A stretch of DNA of 64,000 nt from Leptospira_A sp046736045 (GTDB lineage Bacteria > Spirochaetota > Leptospiria > Leptospirales > Leptospiraceae). The stretch is from positions 124,001 through 188,000 of the forward strand of contig NZ_CP177133.1 in assembly GCF_046736045.1 (NCBI RefSeq), read 5' to 3'. A program made the translations under genes and the position numbers. The notes below the pieces were generated by a model. It worked only from the letters and a program-made list of their open reading frames with translations. It made no database searches and was not told where the DNA came from. Of the stretch, positions 26,905 through 34,298 are shown in pieces (within the stretch, counting starts at the first letter, position 1; every line of letters starts with the position of its first letter).

Positions 26905-27188
26905 CCTGCCGTTTTCTTTTTCCAAGCTAAGTAAAAATCCTGTTTCGAAATTTTCTCTTTGGATCTGCCGATCCTCAGATTATCTTCACCCTGACCAGTA
27001 TTCCAGGAAAGTTTGGTTTCTTCCACAGGGCAGTTTGCTTCTTCACATCTGGATTCAAAAATAGAAATAGATAATTGTTCGGGAAGATTTGTGTATTCTC
27101 CAATCCAATCTTTTAGTTTTGAATGAAACGGGAAGCCCTCTTCTAGAGAAACTTCCCCTGAAAAATTCCAGCCGTGGTCGTGGTTCAT
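26901..27188 (-). CDS. Small protein of unknown function downstream of metH
   Basis: A 95-residue soluble protein, MNHDHGWNF to KKKTAG. Two cysteines (ESRCEEANC) and a His-Asp-His start are notable. The tail resembles a domain boundary (KEKISKQDFYLAWKKK). No family recognised. It starts eight bases after the metH stop on the same strand and is therefore probably the last gene of the methyl-cycle operon. Confidence 0.6.
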   Translation of the reverse strand: MNHDHGWNFSGEVSLEEGFPFHSKLKDWIGEYTNLPEQLSISIFESRCEEANCPVEETKLSWNTGQGEDNLRIGRSKEKISKQDFYLAWKKKTAG

Positions 27189-27196
27189 AGTATTAC

Positions 27197-30100
27197 CTAT
27201 GATTTAGACAGAGCAGGCTTCTTGTTCGGGTCATAATTTAAGTAAGGTGAAAGCCATCTTTCAATTTCGGATTTTTCCATACCTTTCCTTTCCGTATAAT
27301 CAATGATTTGATCTTCATTAATTTTTCCGATTGCAAAGTATCTGGATTCCGGATTGGAAAAATAATAACCGCTCACAGAACTTGCAGGCCACATCGCACA
27401 ACTCTCTGTTAGAATGATGCCAGTGTGTTTTTCCACATCCATCAGTTTCCAAATCTTAGGTTTTTCCGTATGATCAGGACATGCAGGATAACCGGGAGCG
27501 GGACGAATTCCTTGGTATTTCTCGCGGATCAAATCTTCGCTGGTTAAATTTTCATCTTTTCCAAAACCCCATTCGATTCGCATCCAATGATGCATATATT
27601 CTGCAAACGCTTCTGCAAACCTGTCGGCCAACGCTTTTACAAGAATGGAATTATAATCATCGTGATCCTTTTCATATTCTTTTGCGATCTCATCCACACC
27701 GTGTCCGGTCGTAACTGCAAAAAATCCGAGATAATCCGATTTTTCAAATTCCTTCGGAGCAACAAAGTCCGCTAAACTATAATTAGGTTGTCCGGCGAGT
27801 TTCGTGCTTTGTTGGCGTAACATAGGAAATTTTTCAAGCAATACCGATTTTGATTCATCGGAATACACTTCCAAAGTTTCTCCCACGGCGTGAGCAGGAA
27901 AGATACCCACGACTGCTCTGGGCTTCAATCTCTCTTCTTTCAACATTTTCTCCAACATGACTTTCGCATCATTATAGAGTGCTGTTGCTTCCTTTCCTAT
28001 CACAGGGTCTTTCAGGATTTGAGGAAATCTACCTTTCAATTCCCAAGCGAGGAAAAAAGGAGACCAGTCGATAAAAGGAACCAGATCCTCCAGCGTAACA
28101 TCAGTTATTTCTTTGATCCCGGTAAAGGAAGGTTTAGGAGGAGTATAATCCTCCCATTTGATTTTTGTTTTATTTGCAATGGCGTCTTGCAAGCTCAAAA
28201 GGTTTCTTTCACTTTCTCTCGAATAAAATTCTTCCCTAATGCGAGCCTGGTCTTCCCTAACGGTTGCCACATAACTATCGCTTGTCGCAGGATTCAGGAC
28301 TCCGTTCATCACATTCACCACACGGGATGCATCCAGTACATGAATCACCGGATGTGCATACTGTTCTGCAATCTTGACTGCTGTATGGGCGGGAGAAGTA
28401 GTCGCTCCTCCGATCAGCAATGGAACTTGAAAACCAAGCCTTTCCATTTCTTTCGCTACGTGCACCATTTCGTCCAAAGAAGGGGTAATGAGTCCGGAAA
28501 GGCCGATCGCCTTTACACCTTCCCGTTTTGCGGTTTCTAAAATTTTTTCAACGGGAACCATAACTCCCAAATCAATCACTTCATAATTGTTACATGCAAG
28601 TACAACACCCACGATATTTTTACCGATATCGTGAACATCTCCCTTTACGGTAGCAATGAGGAATTTGGACTGTTTGGACTCGTCTTTTTGGTTCCTTTTT
28701 TCTTCTTCCATAAAAGGAAGCAAGTATGCTACGGCCTTTTTCATTACCCTCGCACTTTTTACAACTTGAGGAAGAAACATTTTTCCGGCGCCAAACAGTT
28801 CACCTACGACCTTCATTCCGTTCATCAAAGGGCCTTCGATCACTTCCAATGGTTTTGAAAAACTCTGACGCGCTTCTTCAGTGTCCGATGTAACAAACTC
28901 ATCGATTCCTTTGACTAGAGCGTGCGTTAAACGCTCTTCCACACTTCCATTTCTCCAAGCATCGTCTTTTTTCAGAACCTTTGCTTCTCCATGAAATGTA
29001 CCTGCAGCATCAATCAACCTTTCCGTTGCATCAGGTCTTCGATTGAGAAGCACATCTTCGATAAGTTCCAAAAGGTCTTTTGGAATCTGCTCGTAAACTT
29101 CGAGCATACCTGCATTGACAATTGCCATGTCCATCCCCGCTTGGATGGCATAGTATAGAAAAACGGAATGCATTGCTTCGCGGACAGGATTGTTCCCCCG
29201 GAAAGAAAAAGATATATTGCTGAGTCCTCCGGACACTTTCGCACCCGGACAGATTCGTTTGATTTCACGGGTTGCTTCGATAAAATCCACTGCATAATTA
29301 TTATGTTCTTCAATACCTGTAGCAACCGTTAGTATATTCGGATCAAAGATGATATCATTCGGATCAAAATCCAGCTTGGATACAAGCAAATCGTAAGCTC
29401 TTTTGCAAATCCTTACTTTTTCATCGCGTGTGGCAGCTTGTCCTTGTTCGTCGAACGCCATTACGATTGCGGAAGCACCGAATCTTTGGATGGTTTTGGC
29501 ATGTTTTAAAAATACTTCTTCTCCTTCTTTCAAAGAGATGGAGTTTACAATCGGTTTTCCCTGCACACATTTCAGTCCGGCTTCCAAAACGGACCATTTG
29601 GAAGAGTCGATCATAAAAGGGACACGTGCAATTTCCGGTTCTCCTGAAATCAAATTGAGAAATTTGGTCATAGACCCTTCCCCGTCCAAAAGGGCTTCGT
29701 CAAAATTGATATCGATTACGTTTGCACCAGCTTGCACCTGTTGTAAGGCGACTTGCACTGCTTCCTCGAACTTTCCATCCAGAATCAAATTTTTAAACTT
29801 GGGAGATCCCGTAACATTTGTTCGTTCCCCTACGTTGATAAAACCTTGTTCTTTCGTAAGCTTCAAAGGCTCAAGCCCCGAAAATGCACTCAGCCTCGGT
29901 TGTTCAATCAATTGTCTGGGAGGATAGGCTGCCACTGCTTTTGCAGCTGCTTGGATATGATCCGGAGTTGTTCCGCAACAGCCCCCCACTATGTTTAAAA
30001 AACTTGCTTTCGCAAAATCTTCCATCCATGCGCCGAATTCGGAAGGTGTTTGGTCGTAGCCGCCGAATGCATTGGGAAGTCCTGCGTTCGGATAACAAGA

Positions 30101-30922
30101 AACATAACAGTCCGCCACTTTGGCAAGCTCTGCAATGTATGGGCGCATCTCTCCTGCACCTAACGCACAATTAATGCCTACGGCGAGTGGTTTTGCGTGT
30201 TTTACGGAAATATAAAATGCCTCACCCGTTTGGCCGGAAAGAGTTCGTCCGGATGCATCCGTAATGGTAACCGATAAAATTACGGGGATACGGATATTTC
30301 TTTCTTCGAATATCTTTTCAATTGCGAAGATACATGCTTTTAAATTCAAAGTATCGATATTTGTTTCCGGTAGCAGAAGATCCACTCCTCCGTCGATGAG
30401 TGCGCTAATTTGTTCATAAAAACTATCAACTAACTGATCAAATGTAATCGCGCGGAACGCGGGATTATTTACGTCAGGAGAAAGAGAAGCCGTTTTTACA
30501 GTAGGCCCTATGGAACCGGCAATGAATATATCCGTTTTGCCTGTTTTATCAACGTATTTTTTAACCGCATTCTTTGCACACTGAACCGCTGCTAAATTGA
30601 GATCGCGTACTACAGACTCCATCTTATAGTCCGCCTGAGAAACCGAATTGGAACTGAATGTATTTGTTTCAATAATGTTCGACCCGGCTTCCAAATATTC
30701 CAAGTGAACCGCTTCAATGATATCCGGGCGGGTCATTGCGAGCATATCGTTATTTCCCTTTACGGACAAAGTCCAATCTTTAAATCGTTCTCCCCGAAAG
30801 TCATCTTCTTGCAAAGAATGCCTTTGGATCATAGTACCCATTGCCCCATCTAATATGAGGATTTTTTCTTGAATGAGTTGTACGAGTCTGTTACCCGCCG
30901 GGTTGGTATATTCAAATTTCAT
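27197..30922 (-). CDS. metH: Cobalamin-dependent methionine synthase
   Basis: A full-length 1241-residue MetH that moves a methyl group from methyltetrahydrofolate through cobalamin to homocysteine. Domains in order: homocysteine-binding barrel (about 1-330) with zinc cysteines in GINCALG and GGCCGTTPDH; pterin-binding barrel (about 350-620, INVGERTNVTGSPKF); cobalamin cap and B12 domain with the lower-ligand motif DVHDIGKNIVG near residue 760; and a SAM-binding reactivation domain (about 900-1241, with RPAPGYPACPDHTEK). All four modules are intact. It is the fourth gene of a minus-strand group after a methyltransferase-regulator, ahcY and a ferredoxin. No B12 riboswitch is visible in the short gap before it. 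Confidence 0.97.
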   Translation of the reverse strand: MKFEYTNPAGNRLVQLIQEKILILDGAMGTMIQRHSLQEDDFRGERFKDWTLSVKGNNDMLAMTRPDIIEAVHLEYLEAGSNIIETNTFSSNSVSQADYKMESVVRDLNLAAVQCAKNAVKKYVDKTGKTDIFIAGSIGPTVKTASLSPDVNNPAFRAITFDQLVDSFYEQISALIDGGVDLLLPETNIDTLNLKACIFAIEKIFEERNIRIPVILSVTITDASGRTLSGQTGEAFYISVKHAKPLAVGINCALGAGEMRPYIAELAKVADCYVSCYPNAGLPNAFGGYDQTPSEFGAWMEDFAKASFLNIVGGCCGTTPDHIQAAAKAVAAYPPRQLIEQPRLSAFSGLEPLKLTKEQGFINVGERTNVTGSPKFKNLILDGKFEEAVQVALQQVQAGANVIDINFDEALLDGEGSMTKFLNLISGEPEIARVPFMIDSSKWSVLEAGLKCVQGKPIVNSISLKEGEEVFLKHAKTIQRFGASAIVMAFDEQGQAATRDEKVRICKRAYDLLVSKLDFDPNDIIFDPNILTVATGIEEHNNYAVDFIEATREIKRICPGAKVSGGLSNISFSFRGNNPVREAMHSVFLYYAIQAGMDMAIVNAGMLEVYEQIPKDLLELIEDVLLNRRPDATERLIDAAGTFHGEAKVLKKDDAWRNGSVEERLTHALVKGIDEFVTSDTEEARQSFSKPLEVIEGPLMNGMKVVGELFGAGKMFLPQVVKSARVMKKAVAYLLPFMEEEKRNQKDESKQSKFLIATVKGDVHDIGKNIVGVVLACNNYEVIDLGVMVPVEKILETAKREGVKAIGLSGLITPSLDEMVHVAKEMERLGFQVPLLIGGATTSPAHTAVKIAEQYAHPVIHVLDASRVVNVMNGVLNPATSDSYVATVREDQARIREEFYSRESERNLLSLQDAIANKTKIKWEDYTPPKPSFTGIKEITDVTLEDLVPFIDWSPFFLAWELKGRFPQILKDPVIGKEATALYNDAKVMLEKMLKEERLKPRAVVGIFPAHAVGETLEVYSDESKSVLLEKFPMLRQQSTKLAGQPNYSLADFVAPKEFEKSDYLGFFAVTTGHGVDEIAKEYEKDHDDYNSILVKALADRFAEAFAEYMHHWMRIEWGFGKDENLTSEDLIREKYQGIRPAPGYPACPDHTEKPKIWKLMDVEKHTGIILTESCAMWPASSVSGYYFSNPESRYFAIGKINEDQIIDYTERKGMEKSEIERWLSPYLNYDPNKKPALSKS

Positions 30923-30955
30923 TGTGTTATATTTATTACGATTACTTATTAGACA

Positions 30956-30978
30956 TCACGAGGGTTACCCCCTCGTGA
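30956..30978. other. Intergenic hairpin between ferredoxin gene and metH
   Basis: A perfect 9-bp inverted repeat TCACGAGGG/CCCTCGTGA with a five-base loop, placed between the ferredoxin stop and the metH start. On the minus strand no U run follows, so it is not a textbook terminator. It could protect mRNA ends or tune metH relative to the upstream genes. Confidence 0.55.
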
Positions 30979-30983
30979 AAATT

Positions 30984-31283
30984 TTATTTACTTGAATCGA
31001 TGCACTTTGCACCTTTTAACGGTGGTTTAGTGTTGACGATCACAGGGAACTTTGTCGCTTCCGACTGATTGACAGCGATGGACTCTTTATGTTTATCGGG
31101 AACATCATAATCAGGGAAAATCGCATCAATAGGACACTCATACTGGCACGCATTACAATCAATGCAAGTATCCGGATCAATATATAAAGTGTCCGGTCCC
31201 TCGTGGAAAGCTTCCACAGGGCAAACAGCGGCGCAACTAGTGTATTTACAATCGACACAAAGTTCAGTTACTACATAGGCCAT
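30984..31283 (-). CDS. Ferredoxin, FdxA-type with two iron-sulfur clusters
   Basis: A 99-residue ferredoxin. The first cluster motif is CVDCKYTSCAAVCP and the second CIDCNACQYECP, the arrangement of seven- or eight-iron FdxA proteins. The first motif has Cys at positions compatible with a 3Fe-4S or 4Fe-4S cluster. A C-terminal extension of about 35 residues follows. A strong ribosome site (AAAGGAGG) precedes the ATG. It lies between ahcY and metH, so it may donate electrons for reactivation of oxidised cobalamin on MetH; this is inference from position. Confidence 0.9.
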   Translation of the reverse strand: MAYVVTELCVDCKYTSCAAVCPVEAFHEGPDTLYIDPDTCIDCNACQYECPIDAIFPDYDVPDKHKESIAVNQSEATKFPVIVNTKPPLKGAKCIDSSK

Positions 31284-31311
31284 GAAATCCTCCTTTATAA
31301 GATTCGGTGTT

Positions 31312-31337
31312 TCTCACCTAGCGAATGCCAGGTGAGA
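31312..31337. other. Intergenic hairpin between ahcY and ferredoxin gene
   Basis: An 8-bp perfect inverted repeat TCTCACCT/AGGTGAGA with a ten-base loop, 11 bases from the ahcY stop. On the plus strand a T-rich run follows, but no plus-strand gene ends here. On the minus strand it may act as a processing or stability element within the operon. Confidence 0.5.
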
Positions 31338-31347
31338 TTTCTTTTTT

Positions 31348-32664
31348 CTAGTAACGGTAATGTTCTGGTTTGTAAGGACCTTCGATCGGAACTGCAATGT
31401 ATTCTGCTTGTTTTGCATTGAGTTTGGTAAGTCTCACACCTAGTTTTTCCAAGTGAAGAGCCGCTACTTTCTCATCCAATCTTTTCGGTAGTCGATACAC
31501 ACCGATTTCATATTTGTTTGTCCAAAGTTCGATTTGAGCGAGTACTTGGTTTGTAAACGAAGTGGACATTACAAAAGAAGGGTGTCCGGTCGCACAACCT
31601 AGATTCACAAGTCTTCCTTCGGCAAGTACGATAATCGATTTGCTGTCCGGGAAAGTATACTTGTCAACTTGAGGTTTGATTTCCTTTTTAGTAACACCTT
31701 TTTCGGAATTCAATCGGGACATTTGGATTTCCGTATCAAAGTGACCGATGTTACAAAGAATCGCACCGTCTTTCATGCTTTTCATATGTTCCAAAGTGAT
31801 GATGTCGTCATTTCCTGTTGCAGTCACGATGATGTCTGCATTTTCAATGATGTCTTCTACTCTTAAAACCTGATATCCTTCCATAACCGCTTGAAGAGCG
31901 CAAATCGGATCGATCTCAGTCACTACAACTCTCGCACCGAAATTGCGAAGAGAAGCGGCAGATCCTTTTCCAACATCGCCATACCCACAAACAAGTGCTA
32001 CTTTACCAGCAAGCATAATGTCCGTAGCTCTTTTGATTCCGTCTGCAAGGGATTCACGGCAACCGTAAAGATTGTCAAATTTTGATTTTGTAACAGAGTC
32101 ATTTACATTGATCGCAGGAAGTTTCAAATCACCTGTTTTCAATTTTTTATAAAGTGCATTTACGCCTGTAGTTGTTTCTTCGGACACACCTTTGATTTCC
32201 GCGAGGAATTGAGGATACTTGTCATGGATATAATGAGTTAAATCCCCACCGTCATCCAAAATCATGTTCGGTCCTTTATCTCCGAAAAAAACAGTTTGTT
32301 CGATACACCACCAGTATTCTTCTTCCGTTTCGCCTTTCCAAGCAAATACGGGGATTCCCGCTTTTGCGATGGCAGAAGCCGCGTGATCTTGTGTAGAGAA
32401 AATATTACAAGAAGACCAACGAATTTCAGCGCCGAGCTCAATCAATGTTTCAATTAGAACTGCCGTTTGGATCGTCATATGAAGAGATCCTGCAATTCGA
32501 GCGCCTTTTAACGGTTTTGTTTTTCCAAACTCTTCACGAAGTGCCATGAGACCTGGCATTTCTTTTTCAGCGAGAATGATTTCTTCTCTACCCCAATCTG
32601 CCAAAGAGATATCTCTGACTTTATAAGGGAGTCTTTCTGATTTTGTACTAGTTGCTGCGGACAT
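31348..32664 (-). CDS. ahcY: Adenosylhomocysteinase
   Basis: A 438-residue NAD-dependent enzyme that splits S-adenosylhomocysteine into adenosine and homocysteine. The NAD loop is VCGYGDVGKGSA, and the substrate region shows SSCNIFSTQDHAA and the catalytic Lys/Asp in NDSVTKSKFDN. The C-terminus PEHYRY is the usual ending. A strong ribosome site (GAAAGGAGGACAAT) precedes the ATG, and the first 17 bases overlap the end of the upstream ArsR-methyltransferase gene. The protein supplies homocysteine to MetH, encoded two genes downstream, and removes the product that inhibits methyltransferases. Confidence 0.97.
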   Translation of the reverse strand: MSAATSTKSERLPYKVRDISLADWGREEIILAEKEMPGLMALREEFGKTKPLKGARIAGSLHMTIQTAVLIETLIELGAEIRWSSCNIFSTQDHAASAIAKAGIPVFAWKGETEEEYWWCIEQTVFFGDKGPNMILDDGGDLTHYIHDKYPQFLAEIKGVSEETTTGVNALYKKLKTGDLKLPAINVNDSVTKSKFDNLYGCRESLADGIKRATDIMLAGKVALVCGYGDVGKGSAASLRNFGARVVVTEIDPICALQAVMEGYQVLRVEDIIENADIIVTATGNDDIITLEHMKSMKDGAILCNIGHFDTEIQMSRLNSEKGVTKKEIKPQVDKYTFPDSKSIIVLAEGRLVNLGCATGHPSFVMSTSFTNQVLAQIELWTNKYEIGVYRLPKRLDEKVAALHLEKLGVRLTKLNAKQAEYIAVPIEGPYKPEHYRY

Positions 32665-33655
32665 ATTGTCCTCCTTTCTTCCTTGCTTTGATTGTTAATA
32701 TTTTAAATATTGAATCCGTTTGAATGTGGTTTTCCGATACGATCTCGAAGTTAGCGTTAACAAGCCATGACTCCAAAACTTCTTTGTCAAAGCCCAACCA
32801 TAAATCTGCAAAATTATCCCGCATAAATTCCTGGTTGTGTTTTTCCAAGTCTACCAGACAAAATACTCCGCCCGGTTTTAAAACTCTATGAATTTCTTCA
32901 AGCACTGCGGGAGGATGGGAAATATGATGAAGTACCATAGAACTGACGACTGCTTCGCAAGTTTCGTCTTCTAAAGGCAAAGATTCCAATTGAGCCCGGG
33001 TCAATTGTACACTCGGATTGTTCCCATAAGCGGAATGAGCAAGCTCAATCATCTTAGGAGACGAGTCTATTCCGATTACTATTTTGGATTTGGGAAGCAA
33101 ATACGGAATCAATCCACCGGGACCGCAACCCAGATCTACTATTTGACGACTGTTAGTTGGTAAATTTTCAATGATCCAGGATCTGTATAATTTCGGATTG
33201 AGAGATTCTTCCTGAATGGATTCCCATTCTGCGGCAACCGTATCGAAAAATACCTTCGATTTTTTCTCCCTTCCTTCCAGAATCAAACTCACCATCCGTT
33301 GGTCTTTTTCTCTGTCAGGCAGATCTTCCTTGTAAGAAAGGATCAATCGGGTCAGATCATTGGAAAACACTTCCGTATAATCTTCGCTAGTTTTGGATGG
33401 GTCTTCCGGTAGAGAAGAATATACAAGAGAACCTTCCCTTCGGGAAGAAATAAGGCCTGCATCGGTGAGTATCTTTAAATGGCGGGAAATCCGGGACTGC
33501 CCCATACTCAGAATTTCCACAATTTCGTTCACAGAAAATGCTCCAAAACTGAGGATATGAAGGATGCGGACACGAGTCTCGTCCGAAACCGCCTTTAAGG
33601 CAGGCAAAATATGTCTCGGAACAGACGTAGTTTGTGAAAATGTGCTCAGTTTCAT
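32648..33655 (-). CDS. ArsR-family regulator fused to SAM-dependent methyltransferase (SahR-like)
   Basis: A 335-residue two-domain protein. Residues about 10-95 form an ArsR winged helix (LKAVSDETRVRILHIL, recognition helix in MGQSRISRHLKIL). Residues about 155-300 form a class I methyltransferase (VDLGCGPGGL, then IGIDSSPKMIEL and LKPGGVFCLVDLE). The ATG at 33655 is preferred; the longer TTG-started frame would run through a palindrome that looks like its operator. It overlaps ahcY by 17 bases and leads the ahcY-fdx-metH group. ArsR proteins named SahR control this pathway in Proteobacteria by sensing SAH; a similar role is inferred here. Whether the methyltransferase domain is catalytic or only a SAM/SAH sensor is open. 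Confidence 0.85.
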   Translation of the reverse strand: MKLSTFSQTTSVPRHILPALKAVSDETRVRILHILSFGAFSVNEIVEILSMGQSRISRHLKILTDAGLISSRREGSLVYSSLPEDPSKTSEDYTEVFSNDLTRLILSYKEDLPDREKDQRMVSLILEGREKKSKVFFDTVAAEWESIQEESLNPKLYRSWIIENLPTNSRQIVDLGCGPGGLIPYLLPKSKIVIGIDSSPKMIELAHSAYGNNPSVQLTRAQLESLPLEDETCEAVVSSMVLHHISHPPAVLEEIHRVLKPGGVFCLVDLEKHNQEFMRDNFADLWLGFDKEVLESWLVNANFEIVSENHIQTDSIFKILTIKARKKGGQYVRSN

Positions 33656-33670
33656 TGCCAAAAGATATCT

Positions 33671-33694
33671 ACATATCAAGAAATCTTGATATGT
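33671..33694 (-). promoter_or_regulatory. Perfect palindromic operator overlapping a TTGACA box
   Basis: ACATATCAAG-AAAT-CTTGATATGT, 10-base arms with a four-base spacer, 16 bases upstream of the regulator ATG. On the minus strand a TTGACA hexamer (33692-33697) overlaps the distal arm, so binding would block RNA polymerase. The half site ATATCAAG is the kind bound by ArsR/SahR dimers. No second copy was noticed before metH or the ferredoxin gene. Confidence 0.7.
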
Positions 33695-33718
33695 CAAATT
33701 TGGCAATTTTTTTTTAGG

Positions 33719-34240
33719 TCATTCTTCTGCGATCGCTTTCAATTTGCTCAGGCCCATTTCATAGTCCGGCCCGAGAAATGGCTCTACCAATGCCCCAAAG
33801 TAACGATCAAAATAACTTTCTGCTTTGCCTTGAAAGCTCCAGGTTACATCCACACCCTTCTCTTTCGGTGTAAATTTCCAATAAGCTTCTGCCTTTCCCA
33901 TATCACCAAAGTCCAAATGATTTTCTATAAACTGGAAAGGCTCTGATTTGATGATTGTGAGAGTCCCCGAACCGGAGAGAGGTCCTTCCCAATGATAAGA
34001 GGCGCCGACTCCCGACTTTTTAGACCCAAAAGTAACTTTTGCCTCGGGATCTTTTGCCCTCCAAGGAGACCAAAGTTGGCTTTTTTCCACATCATTGACC
34101 AGATCAAAAACCTTTTCTTTGTTTGCCTGAATGTATATAGTTCTCTCCAAACCGTAATCAACAGGTAAAAAGAATCCTGCGACTAAAAACAGGATAATAA
34201 GGGATAAAAGACCGATCAGAATGAACTTGATAACTTTCAT
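33719..34240 (-). CDS. SRPBCC (polyketide cyclase-like) family protein
   Basis: A 173-residue protein with one N-terminal membrane anchor (residues 5-25, LIGLLSLIILFLVAGFFL) and a START-like lipid-binding fold: the sequence from RTIYIQANKEKVFDLVNDVEKSQ through WSPWRAKDP to the C-terminal helix matches the SRPBCC group. It could bind a hydrophobic ligand at the membrane face. It lies just upstream of the methyl-cycle operator on the same strand; co-transcription is not clear because the palindrome and promoter lie between. Confidence 0.8.
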   Translation of the reverse strand: MKVIKFILIGLLSLIILFLVAGFFLPVDYGLERTIYIQANKEKVFDLVNDVEKSQLWSPWRAKDPEAKVTFGSKKSGVGASYHWEGPLSGSGTLTIIKSEPFQFIENHLDFGDMGKAEAYWKFTPKEKGVDVTWSFQGKAESYFDRYFGALVEPFLGPDYEMGLSKLKAIAEE

Positions 34241-34298
34241 TAGACAAATATGAAAATCCTGAAAATCAGGTTTGTCAAGAAATTATTCCAAGATAAAA

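Noticed and set aside
27890..29927. Plus-strand frames of up to 216 codons inside metH
   Set aside because: metH is complete with all domains on the other strand; these frames have no motifs and no ribosome sites.
27188..30983. Cobalamin riboswitch in front of metH
   Set aside because: The gap before metH is only 61 bases and lacks the B12-box consensus.
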